A DNA stretch of 36,867 nucleotides from an uncultured Saprospirales bacterium (GCA_938008535.1 CALLKF010000198.1:1-36867), one strand, 5' to 3'. Positions 17,805 through 26,200 are shown, counted from the stretch's first letter. Made by a program: numbers and translations. Notes: generated from the letters alone by a model not told the origin.

Positions 17805-19295
17805 ATGGCGAATAAAATCAACAGAAATCAGTTTATAAAACTTACTACACTTGGTGCGGTTGGTTTTTTTATGAATTCGTGCAATAATAATTCTACAAAA
17901 GATAATACAAAAGAAAGCGCAACTAATGATTCTTTAGCTACTGCTCAAGATACAGTTGCTGTTCCTTCTTTTACTGATGCTGATGTTATCTTTTATAAAA
18001 AAGAAAATGCGAATTATGAAACGTTGCGTAGTGGTTTTAATAAGCGTGTTCAGAAATATCCGTTGGTAATTGCGCAATGCAAAACTACGCTTGGTGTTCA
18101 AGCTGCGGTGAAATATGCAAAAGAAAATAAATTAGTTATTTCGATAAAAAGTGGTGGTCATTGTTTTGAAGGTTTTTCTTCTAATGATAATGGCTTGGTG
18201 ATTAATTTATCGATGATGAATAAAATTACTTGGTTAGAAAATGATTTGATAAAAATTGAACCTGGTTGTAAGTTGCATGAATTGTATGATACAATTTTAC
18301 CAAAAAACAAAATCATTCCTACAGGTTCATGCGGTGGCGTTGGTGTTGGTGGTTTGGCGCTTGGTGGTGGCTATGGTTTTTTCAGTAGAAAATATGGTTT
18401 GACTTGTGATAGTTTGCAGTCGCTTACTTTAATTGATGGAAATGGTAATATAAATTCTTCTGATGATAAACCTGATTTATTGTGGGCCTGCAAGGGTGGT
18501 GGCAACGGCAACTTTGGTGTGGTAACAGAATTAATTTTTAAAACTTATAACGCACCTTCTCATTTTACGAGTCATCGCTTTAAGGCAATGAACGTTGATG
18601 CTGCGCGTGTGCAAACTATTTTAGAACAATGGTTTACGCTTACAAAAAATTTGCCGCAAGCATGTTTTGCTGCATTTGTACATAATGGAAAAACCTTGAA
18701 TATTTTATTGACTGATTACGAAAATAATCCTGCAACTGTTGAGCAGTTTAAAAACACACTTACACCTTTAGTTGATAAAGTAACTATTGGTTTGCCAAAG
18801 CCGTTAGCTGCTTCGCTGAAAAATTATTACGGTATTCAGTATCCAATTTATTTTAAAAATTCGTCTGCTGGGTTGTATGAAAATTATGCAACTATAGAAC
18901 CGTTTATAAAAGATGTTTTGCAAAAAGTAATTGATACACCAGGCATGATTTATCAAGTTAATACCCTTGGCGGCAATATTAACAATGCTGATTTTGAAAA
19001 ATCATCGTGCTATCCACATCGTACGTTCCCTTATTTATCTGAATTGCAGACGTATTGGGAAACTGATTCTCAAACCAAAAAATATGAAACTGCTTTTGAA
19101 GAAGTACAGCAAATTTTTAAACAACACAATATCAATACACAATACAGAAATTATCCTGATTTGAATTTTCATGATGCGCAGCATTTGTATTATGGTAAAA
19201 ACTATGAACGTTTGCAAAACATCAAACAGCAATTTGATCCTGAGAATATTTTTGGTTATGCACAAGGAATTATTGGCAAACAGAAAATTTCTTAA
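17805..19295 (+). CDS. FAD-binding BBE-like oxidase, predicted lipoprotein
   Basis: The 496-residue product has an N-terminal export signal with R/K-rich start and lipobox-like MNSC (Cys26), then a Thr/Asn/Asp-rich linker. The PCMH FAD domain has SGGHCFEGFS, with His119 fitting the 8-alpha-histidyl FAD link. TGSCGGVGVGGLALGGGYG contains Cys176 in the position of the 6-S-cysteinyl link, so bicovalent FAD is likely. The C-terminal BBE domain ends with YYGKNYERLQNIKQQFDPENIF. Family members oxidise sugars or alcohols with O2. The signal resembles a Tat or Sec lipoprotein signal, so it acts in the periplasm or at the outer membrane. Its stop is 1 bp from the stop of convergent metX. Confidence 0.88.
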   Translation: MANKINRNQFIKLTTLGAVGFFMNSCNNNSTKDNTKESATNDSLATAQDTVAVPSFTDADVIFYKKENANYETLRSGFNKRVQKYPLVIAQCKTTLGVQAAVKYAKENKLVISIKSGGHCFEGFSSNDNGLVINLSMMNKITWLENDLIKIEPGCKLHELYDTILPKNKIIPTGSCGGVGVGGLALGGGYGFFSRKYGLTCDSLQSLTLIDGNGNINSSDDKPDLLWACKGGGNGNFGVVTELIFKTYNAPSHFTSHRFKAMNVDAARVQTILEQWFTLTKNLPQACFAAFVHNGKTLNILLTDYENNPATVEQFKNTLTPLVDKVTIGLPKPLAASLKNYYGIQYPIYFKNSSAGLYENYATIEPFIKDVLQKVIDTPGMIYQVNTLGGNINNADFEKSSCYPHRTFPYLSELQTYWETDSQTKKYETAFEEVQQIFKQHNINTQYRNYPDLNFHDAQHLYYGKNYERLQNIKQQFDPENIFGYAQGIIGKQKIS

Positions 19296-19296
19296 A

Positions 19297-20313
19297 TTAC
19301 TCTTTTAAAAACGTACTCAAAATTTTTGTAATTTGTTCGTTTTCGATTAGGAAGCCATCGTGTCCGTAATCCGAATCTATTTCAACAAATAAGCTATGTG
19401 GTATTAGTTTTGCCAGTAATTGCTGCTCTTCCAATGGATATAAATAATCGCTGCTGATACCTAACACTAAGGTGTTGCATTTTACGGTAGATAAAACTTC
19501 TTTTGCATTTGTTCTGCCACGTTCAATGTTGTGGTTGTCCATCGCTTTCGATAAAATAAAATAAGAATATGCGTTAAATCGCTTCACTAATTTTTCGCCT
19601 TGATATTGTTGATACGAACTTGCTTTAAAATTTTCTAATTTAGAATTATCAGTATCTGCTTGTGTTTTGCAATATGCTTTATAATTTCTGTAAGAAATTA
19701 AACCGATACTTCGTGCAGCTTTTAAACCATTTGTTGCAGCATCATCGCGTGGTTCGCCAAAGGTCTGATCGGCTTGAATTGCCAATCGCTGCGACTCATT
19801 GAAGGCAATGCCCCAAGGTGAATGTTTTATGTTTGTAGCACCTAACAAGATATTTTCAAAAATAGTTGGTTCTTGAATTACCCATTCCAATAATTGTTGC
19901 CCACCCATAGAAAAGCCGGCAGCGAAATGAATTTTTTCTATACCAAGATGTTTACGTAAAATGGTTAAAGTTTGCACCATATCGCGAACGGTAACAGTTG
20001 GAAATGTGCTGTAATATTTTTCGTTGGTCGCTGGATTAATAGATAAAGGTCCGGTTGTGCCGTAGCAAGAACCTAACATATTTGCACAAACAATAAAATA
20101 TTTTTTTGGATCGATGAACAAGCCATCGCCTACCATGCCTGGCCACCATTCTGTTGGATTTGAATTGGCAGAGAACGCGTGACAAATCCATACTACGTTA
20201 GATTTATCGGCATTTAATTCGCCAAATGTATTGTAAGCAATATCTACTTTTGGTAAAGTTGTTCCGCATTCTAAGGTGATGGATTGGTTGTATGTTAGGA
20301 TTTGTGGTTGCAT
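19297..20313 (-). CDS. metX: Homoserine O-acetyltransferase
   Basis: The 338-residue alpha/beta-hydrolase-fold acyltransferase has Ser135 in AAGFSMGGQQLLEW, Asp289 in SSDYLYPLEEQ and His318 in SDYGHDGFLIE, plus the family segments ICHAFSAN and MLGSCYGTTGP. It converts homoserine and acetyl-CoA to O-acetylhomoserine, the substrate of MetY encoded just upstream. Gly-Phe-Ser replaces the usual Gly-Gly-Ser at the elbow, a conservative change. The related serine O-acetyl or succinyl transferases cannot be fully excluded, but the partner gene supports MetX. Expression probably depends on the Cys attenuator before metY. Confidence 0.93.
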   Translation of the reverse strand: MQPQILTYNQSITLECGTTLPKVDIAYNTFGELNADKSNVVWICHAFSANSNPTEWWPGMVGDGLFIDPKKYFIVCANMLGSCYGTTGPLSINPATNEKYYSTFPTVTVRDMVQTLTILRKHLGIEKIHFAAGFSMGGQQLLEWVIQEPTIFENILLGATNIKHSPWGIAFNESQRLAIQADQTFGEPRDDAATNGLKAARSIGLISYRNYKAYCKTQADTDNSKLENFKASSYQQYQGEKLVKRFNAYSYFILSKAMDNHNIERGRTNAKEVLSTVKCNTLVLGISSDYLYPLEEQQLLAKLIPHSLFVEIDSDYGHDGFLIENEQITKILSTFLKE

Positions 20314-20341
20314 ATGTCATTTCAAAGATAAGATTAAAAGT

Positions 20342-20377
20342 AACTTTGAAAAAGTTTAAATAAACTTTTTCAAAGTT
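20342..20377 (-). other. Perfect 16-bp hairpin between metY and metX
   Basis: AACTTTGAAAAAGTTT (20342-20357) pairs without mismatch with 20362-20377 around a 4-nt AAAT loop. On the minus strand it is followed only by a short, interrupted T run, so it may be a partial terminator lowering metX relative to metY, or an RNA stability element. Confidence 0.7.
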
Positions 20378-20389
20378 GTTAAAGTATTA

Positions 20390-21685
20390 CTATTCAGCAT
20401 TTAAAGCCTGATCAAAGTCTGCTTTAATGTCATCAATATGTTCTATTCCTACAGAAACTCGAATAGAATTTTTGGAAACACCAGATGCTGCTTGTTCTTC
20501 ATCTGTTAGTTGCTCATGTGTAGTAGAAGCTGAATGTATGGCTAATGTTTTCACATCACCAACATTTGCAACATGTGATGTTAATTTTAAAGAGTTGATA
20601 AATTTCTTAGCTGCATCAAAACCACCTTTAACATCAAATGTAAATACAGAACCAAATCCATTCGTTAAGTATTTTTTTGCTAATTCATGATAAGGCGAAT
20701 CTGACAAACCTGTGTAAGTTACTTTTTCAATCTTTGGATGATTCTGCAACCACTTCGCCAATTCAATTGCGTTGAAATTATGTCTTTCTACTCTTAAAGA
20801 TAAAGTTTCTATACCTTGTAAAAATAAAAAAGAATTAAACGGAGAAACTGCTGCACCAAAATCTCTCAAACCTTCCACACGCGCACGAATAATAAATGCA
20901 ATATTTCCGAATGGACCTGGTGTTCCAAATACATTCCAGAAATTTAATCCATGATAACCTTCAGATGGTTCAGAGAACTGCGGATACTTTCCGTTGCCCC
21001 AATTAAAATTGCCACCATCTACAATTATACCACCAATAGATGTGCCATGACCACCAATCCATTTTGTAGCAGAAGCAACTACGATATGCGCACCATGCTT
21101 TAACGGTTGAAATAGATAACCACCTGCACCAAAAGTATTATCAACCACAATCGGAATATCATATTTATCAGAGATTGCTTTAAATGCTACCCAATCAGGC
21201 ACGTTACCTCGAGGATTTCCTATAGATTCTAAATAGATGGCTTTTGTTTTATCATCGATTAATTTTTCGAAAGATGCTGGATTGTCACCATCAGCAAAAC
21301 GAGCTTCAATACCTAAGCGTTTAAATGCTACTTTAAATTGATTAAATGTTCCACCATATAAAAATAAAGTGGAAACAAAATTATCACCAGCTTCTAATAT
21401 ATTGTTTAGCGCTAAAAACTGCGCAGATTGACCAGATGCTGTTGCTAATGCAGCTACACCACCTTCGAGTGCAGCAATGCGTTTTTCAAATACATCTGTT
21501 GTTGGATTCATGATACGAGTATAAATGTTTCCAAACTCACGCAAACCGAATAAATTAGCAGCGTGTTCGGTATCTTTAAACTGATAAGAAGATGTTTGAT
21601 AAATAGGAACTGCTCTTGAACCAGTTGTTGGATCTGGTTCTTGACCTGCGTGTAACTGTAGTGTTTCAAATTTGTAATTACTCAT
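20390..21685 (-). CDS. metY: O-acetylhomoserine sulfhydrylase
   Basis: The 431-residue PLP enzyme of the Cys/Met metabolism family has the Schiff-base Lys208 in VVASATKWIGGHG, the PLP-ring Asp182 in PIVVDNTFG, and the N-terminal TLQLHAGQEPDPTTGSRAVPIYQTSSY typical of the long (about 430) O-acetylhomoserine sulfhydrylases rather than the about 390-residue cystathionine synthases. It makes homocysteine from O-acetylhomoserine and sulfide. It is first in the operon with metX and preceded by a poly-Cys leader peptide plus terminator, which fits control by charged tRNA-Cys supply. Confidence 0.95.
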   Translation of the reverse strand: MSNYKFETLQLHAGQEPDPTTGSRAVPIYQTSSYQFKDTEHAANLFGLREFGNIYTRIMNPTTDVFEKRIAALEGGVAALATASGQSAQFLALNNILEAGDNFVSTLFLYGGTFNQFKVAFKRLGIEARFADGDNPASFEKLIDDKTKAIYLESIGNPRGNVPDWVAFKAISDKYDIPIVVDNTFGAGGYLFQPLKHGAHIVVASATKWIGGHGTSIGGIIVDGGNFNWGNGKYPQFSEPSEGYHGLNFWNVFGTPGPFGNIAFIIRARVEGLRDFGAAVSPFNSFLFLQGIETLSLRVERHNFNAIELAKWLQNHPKIEKVTYTGLSDSPYHELAKKYLTNGFGSVFTFDVKGGFDAAKKFINSLKLTSHVANVGDVKTLAIHSASTTHEQLTDEEQAASGVSKNSIRVSVGIEHIDDIKADFDQALNAE

Positions 21686-21718
21686 TGCTAAAATTATTTT
21701 TTTTGATGGTTATATAAT

Positions 21719-21743
21719 AAAAAACCTTCCGACATGGAAGGTT
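21719..21743 (-). terminator. Attenuator terminator in the metY leader
   Basis: On the minus strand AACCTTCC (21743 to 21736), loop ATGTC and GGAAGGTT (21730 to 21723) form a perfect 8-bp stem followed by TTTT. It lies after the leader ORF stop and 38 bp before the metY start, so transcripts must read through it to express metY. Confidence 0.85.
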
Positions 21744-21790
21744 GTATTTTAAAATTAAATTTTTAATTAATATTTTAATTCAATACCTTC
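21737..21790 (-). promoter_or_regulatory. Antiterminator hairpin overlapping leader ORF end and terminator 5' arm
   Basis: The 19-nt segment starting GAAGGT inside the leader codons AGA-AGG-TAT (21790 to 21772) pairs end to end with the 19-nt segment finishing ACCTTC (21755 to 21737). There are six pairs at the base, T-A and G-T inside, then seven pairs at the top. The 3' arm includes the 5' arm of the terminator, so the two structures exclude each other. A third option, GTTGTT of the Cys codons pairing with AACAAC just after them, would block the antiterminator when the ribosome does not stall. Confidence 0.7.
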
Positions 21791-21848
21791 TCTGGTTGTT
21801 TAGAGCACAACAACAGCAACAAGAAATTGTATTTAAAGTTTTAATCAT
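21780..21848 (-). CDS. Poly-cysteine leader peptide of the metY-metX operon
   Basis: A 22-residue ORF with ATG at 21848 and TGA at 21780-21782 reads MIKTLNTIS, then five consecutive Cys (TGT TGC TGT TGT TGT), then ALNNQRRY. Five adjacent Cys codons in an ORF this short are very unlikely by chance, and the gene downstream makes homocysteine for Cys/Met synthesis. Established logic (his and trp leaders; Cys-rich uORFs in mycobacteria): low Cys-tRNA stalls the ribosome on the Cys codons, freeing the antiterminator. A TAGTTTTA box about 20 bp upstream could be the -7 element of its promoter. Confidence 0.85.
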   Translation of the reverse strand: MIKTLNTISCCCCCALNNQRRY

Positions 21849-21954
21849 TAAACGAATCTAAAACTATTTTTTAAATTAAACAATATACTTGTCATAAAGT
21901 TTAGAATTAATATTGCACTAACATGCTTCAACAAAACATAAACTAACATTACAC

Positions 21955-22587
21955 ATGCAAGATATTTTAAAAGAATATTGGAATTCAATTTTATTAAAAT
22001 ACACATCTGACACATTATATGCTGATGAATTATTTAGCAATATCATATGTAAGTATTCAGAAGATAACAGACACTATCATAATACCACGCATATTCAAAA
22101 GATGTTGGATTTATCTTTGGAATTTTCTACTGAATTAAAAAATATTGATGTGTTGCAATTGGCTATTTTTTATCACGATGTGATGTATAATTCATTGAGT
22201 AAAAATAATGAAACTGATAGTGCTGCTTTGGCTGTTCAGCAATTATCTAAAACAAATTTTCCAACAGAAAAAATAAAATTGATTGAACAATTTATTTTGA
22301 GTACAAAAAAACATTTTCCACTAATAGAAAATTCTGATTTGCATTATTTTTTAGATTTTGATTTAGCAATTCTTGGAACGGAACAAACCGTTTATATTGA
22401 TTATGCAGAAAAAATTAGGAAAGAATACAAATGGATTCCTTCGTTTTTATATAACAAAAATAGAAAGAAAGTTTTGCAGCATTTTTTAGAAAGAGAACCT
22501 ATTTATTTTACAGAAACTTTTAGAAATAAATTTGAAATAACTGCAAGAGAAAATATGAAGTTTGAGATGGTTGAGATTTTGAAATAG
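21955..22587 (+). CDS. HD-superfamily metal-dependent phosphohydrolase (COG4339-like)
   Basis: The 210-residue product has an HD-like metal site: RHYHNTTHI with His42 and His46, FYHDVMYNS with His74-Asp75 and LDFDLAILG as the later Asp ligand. This is the pattern of the small COG4339 predicted hydrolases. It has no signal peptide and is cytoplasmic. The substrate is unknown; nucleotide or phosphoester hydrolysis is the usual guess. It is divergent from the metY leader, with about 105 bp between the two start codons, and monocistronic. Confidence 0.85.
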   Translation: MQDILKEYWNSILLKYTSDTLYADELFSNIICKYSEDNRHYHNTTHIQKMLDLSLEFSTELKNIDVLQLAIFYHDVMYNSLSKNNETDSAALAVQQLSKTNFPTEKIKLIEQFILSTKKHFPLIENSDLHYFLDFDLAILGTEQTVYIDYAEKIRKEYKWIPSFLYNKNRKKVLQHFLEREPIYFTETFRNKFEITARENMKFEMVEILK

Positions 22588-22595
22588 ATTTTAAA

Positions 22596-22677
22596 GAACA
22601 CAGACAAAATGGATAATACTGATTACCATAGATTCATTCATCTGTTTTTATCCGTTCAATCTTCGTCGTCTGTGTTC
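22596..22677. repeat. Inverted repeat between convergent genes, likely terminator or intergenic repeat
   Basis: GAACACAGAC (22596-22605) is the exact inverse of GTCTGTGTTC (22668-22677), with an inner pair GGATAA (22611-22616)/TTATCC (22648-22653). The words cacagac...actgatta...catagatt are degenerate copies of a CACAGATT-type repeat common in Bacteroidota gaps. It lies between stops facing each other and could end both transcripts. Confidence 0.6.
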
Positions 22678-22705
22678 ATTAATTGTTCTATTATTCAAAT
22701 ATCAA

Positions 22706-24094
22706 CTACTTCTTCAACTCAGCATAGTATTTATAAAAATACGGTATCGTTTCGATGCCTTTGAAATAGTTGAATAAACCGTAGTGTTCGTTAGGTGAAT
22801 GAATAGCATCGCTGTCTAAACCAAAACCCATCAATACAGATTTTAATCCTAAAATTTCTTCAAACAAGGCAACAATAGGAATACTTGCACCGTTGCGCAT
22901 CGCTAATGGTTTTTTTCCGAATGTTTCGGTTAATGCCAACTCTGCAGCTTTGTATTCTATAGAATCTATTGGTGTTACATATGGTTCACCACCGTGATGT
23001 TCAGTTACTTTTACGGTTACCGTGTTTGGTGCAATTTTTTCAAAATGTTTTGTAAATAATTCAGCTATTTTTTTTGACGATTGGTTCGGCACCAAACGCA
23101 TACTTATTTTCGCATTTGCTTTTGATGGCAACACTGTTTTCGCGCCTTCGCCGATATAGCCACCCCAAATTCCATTTACATCTAAGGTTGGACGAATGCT
23201 TAATTGCTCTAACATCGTGTAACCTTTTTCGCCAAATGTTTTTGGCAAGCCAATGCTTTTTTCAAACAATTCTTCTGTAATCGGAATAGCATTAATTTGC
23301 GCTTTTTCTTCATCACTTAATTCTATCACATCACCATAAAAATCTTCTACCGTAATGTGTCCGTTATCATCTTTCAGTCCACCAATTAATTTACATAAAA
23401 CATTCAATGGATTGTCAACACCACCACCATAAATACCAGAATGCAAGTCGCGATTTGGTCCAACTACTTCCACTTCCATATAACACAAACCACGCAAACC
23501 ATTGGTAATGCATGGAGTTTCGTTATTGATAATTCCAGTATCAGAAATTAATATTACATCAGCTTTCAATTTGTCTTTATGCTCTATTAAAAAATCTGAT
23601 AAATGCGCCGAGCCAACTTCTTCTTCGCCTTCTATAATTACTTTGATGTTGCATGGCAAATCGTTATTCGCTAACATCATTTCCAACGCTTTTGCGTGCA
23701 TGTACACTTGTCCTTTATCATCGCAGGCACCACGCGCATAGATGGCGCCTTGCGGATGCGCATCGGATGTTTTCACAACCGGTTCAAATGGTGGTGAAGT
23801 CCATAATTCATAAGGATCTGCTGGTTGCACATCATAATGACCATATACCAAAACGGTTGGCTTTGACGAATCGGTAATTTTTTCAGCATAGACAACAGGA
23901 TAACCTTCCGTTGGCAGCAACTCAACGTTTTCCATACCTGCTTTTTCAAATTGACTTTTTAGGTATTTTGCAGCATTTAACACATCGTTTTTAAATTTTG
24001 GATCAGCAGAAACAGATGGAATTTTTAACCAATCAATTAATTCTAGTATAAAACGGTCTTTGTTTGCTTCGATAGTTGGTTTAATGTAGTTCAT
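22706..24094 (-). CDS. M20 family dipeptidase / metallopeptidase
   Basis: The 462-residue cytosolic M20 peptidase has His86 and Asp88 in YGHYDVQPAD, bridging Asp125 in RGACDDKG, the general base and ligand pair in IIEGEEEVGS (Glu157/158), Asp185 in ISDTG, and the C-terminal His in AIHSPNEHYGL. The lid domain carries DLHSGIYGGGVDNP. It matches the CNDP-like dipeptidases common in Bacteroidota, which hydrolyse dipeptides with two zinc or manganese ions. All catalytic residues are present. It is monocistronic, with an octamer word array just upstream. Confidence 0.94.
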   Translation of the reverse strand: MNYIKPTIEANKDRFILELIDWLKIPSVSADPKFKNDVLNAAKYLKSQFEKAGMENVELLPTEGYPVVYAEKITDSSKPTVLVYGHYDVQPADPYELWTSPPFEPVVKTSDAHPQGAIYARGACDDKGQVYMHAKALEMMLANNDLPCNIKVIIEGEEEVGSAHLSDFLIEHKDKLKADVILISDTGIINNETPCITNGLRGLCYMEVEVVGPNRDLHSGIYGGGVDNPLNVLCKLIGGLKDDNGHITVEDFYGDVIELSDEEKAQINAIPITEELFEKSIGLPKTFGEKGYTMLEQLSIRPTLDVNGIWGGYIGEGAKTVLPSKANAKISMRLVPNQSSKKIAELFTKHFEKIAPNTVTVKVTEHHGGEPYVTPIDSIEYKAAELALTETFGKKPLAMRNGASIPIVALFEEILGLKSVLMGFGLDSDAIHSPNEHYGLFNYFKGIETIPYFYKYYAELKK

Positions 24095-24103
24095 AATTTA
24101 ATT

Positions 24104-24143
24104 TGAAAATTTGAAGATGTGTAAATTTGAAAATTATAAGAAA
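24104..24143. repeat. Degenerate octamer array (TTTGAAAA type)
   Basis: Consecutive 8-bp words tttgaaaa, tttgaaga, tgtgtaaa, tttgaaaa and ttataaga lie directly upstream of the M20 peptidase start. The same words reappear at 24880-24919 and, inverted, at 24996-25035. Confidence 0.7.
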
Positions 24144-24252
24144 TACAAAATTAGTGAATTTAAATTGCGTATTGATTGTTAAAAAACATTATAATATTGT
24201 AAACAGTAGTAATAACCAAAAATTGGTATTAATTTTGAGTATAATTATTTGA

Positions 24253-24879
24253 ATGAAGCGATTTATAGCCATTTTTTTATTTAACAGTCTTTTCTTTTTA
24301 GCAACCGCAAAAGATGTTGTACAATTTTCTGGATTTGTGCGTGATGCAGAATCAAATTCACCAGTCCCATTTTGCGCAGTATATATAGATGGAGAAAACA
24401 GAGGTGCAATTACTAGCTTAGAAGGCTTTTTTACTTTTCCTGCTGCAAAAGGTGATACAATTTTAGTAAAATCCTTAGGTTATAAAACGTTTACTGTAAT
24501 AATTCCAGCAGATTTAGAGTTATCAAGTTTTACTAAAGAAGTAACATTGGAACGAGATGCAATACAATTACCAACCACTACTGTAACACCTTTACCATCG
24601 CCAAATCAATTGCGACAAGCAATGATTAATTTAGATGTTCCAAACAATATACAGGATTTAGCTCAAAAGACAATTGAACAATCTATTCTTTCTGATGAAA
24701 TATCTCGAAATATGAATTTCAATGGAAAAGAGAATTTCAATCAGTATGTACAAAATCAAGTTGGTTACTATTACAACAGAAATGGAAATCAACGTCCCGG
24801 AATTTCATTAACGAATCCATTTGCCTGGGCAAGTTTCATTAAGGATATAAAAGCAAAAAAGAAGAAAAAAAATAAATAA
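24253..24879 (+). CDS. Secreted carboxypeptidase-regulatory-like (CarboxypepD_reg) domain protein
   Basis: The 208-residue product has a cleavable signal peptide (MKRFIAIFLFNSLFFLATAK). Residues about 24-100 form a CarboxypepD_reg-like beta-sandwich: FSGFVRDAESNSPVPFCAVYIDGENRGAITSLEGFFTF, a loop, then VKSLGYKTFTV. The C-terminal half is helical, Asn/Gln-rich and ends in a run of lysines. Domains of this kind usually precede TonB-dependent receptors, but here no beta-barrel follows, so it is a stand-alone periplasmic protein of unknown role. A TAATTTTG box at 24230-24237 fits the Bacteroidota -7 consensus, without a good -33 partner. Confidence 0.82.
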   Translation: MKRFIAIFLFNSLFFLATAKDVVQFSGFVRDAESNSPVPFCAVYIDGENRGAITSLEGFFTFPAAKGDTILVKSLGYKTFTVIIPADLELSSFTKEVTLERDAIQLPTTTVTPLPSPNQLRQAMINLDVPNNIQDLAQKTIEQSILSDEISRNMNFNGKENFNQYVQNQVGYYYNRNGNQRPGISLTNPFAWASFIKDIKAKKKKKNK

Positions 24880-24919
24880 TTTGAAAATGTGCTAATTTGA
24901 GGACTTGAAAATGAATTAG
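24880..24919. repeat. Degenerate octamer array (TTTGAAAA type), direct orientation
   Basis: The words tttgaaaa, tgtgctaa, tttgagga, cttgaaaa and tgaattag start one base after the stop codon at 24879. Confidence 0.7.
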
Positions 24920-24995
24920 CAAGCATCTTTATTTTGCTCAAAGATTACACATATTTTCACAGAAAATAAATAATTTGAAAATAACCAACAACATA

Positions 24996-25035
24996 TTTTC
25001 ATTTTCAAATTGTCTAATCTTCAAATTTTATTCAA
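24996..25035. repeat. Degenerate octamer array, inverted orientation
   Basis: The words ttttcatt, ttcaaatt, gtctaatc, ttcaaatt and ttattcaa are the reverse-complement type of the 24880-24919 array. The two face each other across 76 bp between convergent genes, so a transcript could fold back there. Confidence 0.65.
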
Positions 25036-25081
25036 GTTGTTTATTTTTTAATTGAGCTCAAGAATACTAAAGCATTTCAAA

Positions 25082-25642
25082 TTATTTTTTGTAAGGTCTT
25101 ACACGATAATCAGTGTCAACTTCGCCACGCATTATTTTAGACAACTTTCCTTGTATTAGTTTTTTAGTCAATGGTTTTAGTTTATCTATAAACAAAATTC
25201 CTTCAATATGGTCATATTCATGCTGAATAACTCGAGCATTAATACTATTAAATTCTTCTGTAAATTCATTGAAATTTTCGTCGAAATAATGAATTTTAAT
25301 CGTTTCATTTCTGAAAACGTCTTCACGAATTCCAGGAATCGACAAACAACCTTCTTCGTATTTCCACTCATCACCTGTTTCAGTTAATATTGTAGGATTT
25401 ACAAATACTTTTTTGATACCATCAAACTCTCTTTTCTTTTTATCTTTCAACTGAACAGTATCCACTACAAATAAACGAATTGATAAGCCTACTTGTGGTG
25501 CTGCCAAACCAACACCAGATGCTGCATACATAGTTTGCCACATATTTTTAACGACATCTTGTAAATTTGGGTATTCAGCAGTAATATTTTCTGCTCGTTT
25601 TTTTAAAACCGGATCGCCGTATAGTGTAACTGGAAGAATCAT
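25082..25642 (-). CDS. def: Peptide deformylase
   Basis: The 186-residue enzyme has all three deformylase motifs: GVGLAAPQVG (43-52), EEGCLSIPG with metal ligand Cys99 (96-104) and QHEYDHIEG with His141, Glu142 and His145. It removes the formyl group from new proteins. A charged insertion (LKDKKKREFDGIKK, about 65-78) between motifs 1 and 2 is usual in Bacteroidota. It is the last gene of a five-gene minus-strand run (PolX-like, DUF1573, prenyltransferase, ruvX, def). Confidence 0.97.
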   Translation of the reverse strand: MILPVTLYGDPVLKKRAENITAEYPNLQDVVKNMWQTMYAASGVGLAAPQVGLSIRLFVVDTVQLKDKKKREFDGIKKVFVNPTILTETGDEWKYEEGCLSIPGIREDVFRNETIKIHYFDENFNEFTEEFNSINARVIQHEYDHIEGILFIDKLKPLTKKLIQGKLSKIMRGEVDTDYRVRPYKK

Positions 25643-25656
25643 TGAAAGATATAAGT

Positions 25657-25684
25657 TGTGAATTATGAGTTATGAATTATTTGC
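25657..25684. repeat. Degenerate heptamer array (TATGAAT type)
   Basis: The words tgtgaat, tatgagt, tatgaat and tatttgc lie between def and ruvX. Confidence 0.55.
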
Positions 25685-25729
25685 AAAGTTAATAAAATTA
25701 AGTAATCTTAAAACCTAGTAATTAGGTAA

Positions 25730-26149
25730 CTATAATGTTTCAAGGAAACTTTGCAGGATTATGGTTGCTGAAATTTCATCAACTAATGCTTTGTTTTGGC
25801 GATCTTTTTTCTTTAAACCACTATCAATCATAGTTTGAAATGCCATTTTTGAGGTAAATCGTTCGTCCATTTCCACCATTTTTATAGCTGGAAATTTATT
25901 TTGGATGCGATTTTTAAAATTCTGAATTTGCGGAACTATTTCTGCTAATTCATTATTTAAATGTTTTGGAATGCCAATTACAATAGTATCGATCTTTTCA
26001 TTTGTAATCAGGTTTTCTACATATTCAAAAGCATTTTTTGTTTCCTGTGTTGATAGACCAAACGCAAATATTTTACTTTCATCGCTGAGTGCGAATCCTG
26101 TACGTTTTTTTCCGTAATCGATGGCGAGAATTTTTGGCAAATAAGACAA
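25730..26149 (-). CDS. ruvX: RuvX/YqgF family Holliday-junction resolvase-like protein
   Basis: The 139-residue RNase H-like protein begins ILAIDYGKKRTGFALSD (7-23, first catalytic Asp). It has VIGIPKHLNNELAE at the second strand, MDERFTSKMA with the conserved Glu, and ends KALVDEISATIILQSFLE with the last Asp. The length is normal. YqgF/RuvX acts in 16S rRNA 5'-end processing and has been described as a Holliday-junction resolvase. It lies directly upstream of def, a common Bacteroidota arrangement. Confidence 0.94.
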   Translation of the reverse strand: MSYLPKILAIDYGKKRTGFALSDESKIFAFGLSTQETKNAFEYVENLITNEKIDTIVIGIPKHLNNELAEIVPQIQNFKNRIQNKFPAIKMVEMDERFTSKMAFQTMIDSGLKKKDRQNKALVDEISATIILQSFLETL

Positions 26150-26160
26150 TTAAATAATAA

Positions 26161-26184
26161 AGTAATGTAGTAATGAAATAATAT
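26161..26184. repeat. Degenerate octamer array (AGTAATGA type)
   Basis: The words agtaatgt, agtaatga and aataatat lie in the 51-bp gap before ruvX. Confidence 0.5.
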
Positions 26185-26200
26185 TAGTTAATATAGACAA

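Noticed and set aside
21686..21955. SAM riboswitch before metY
   Set aside because: No SAM-I or SAM-II core could be seen; the leader is explained by a Cys-codon attenuator.
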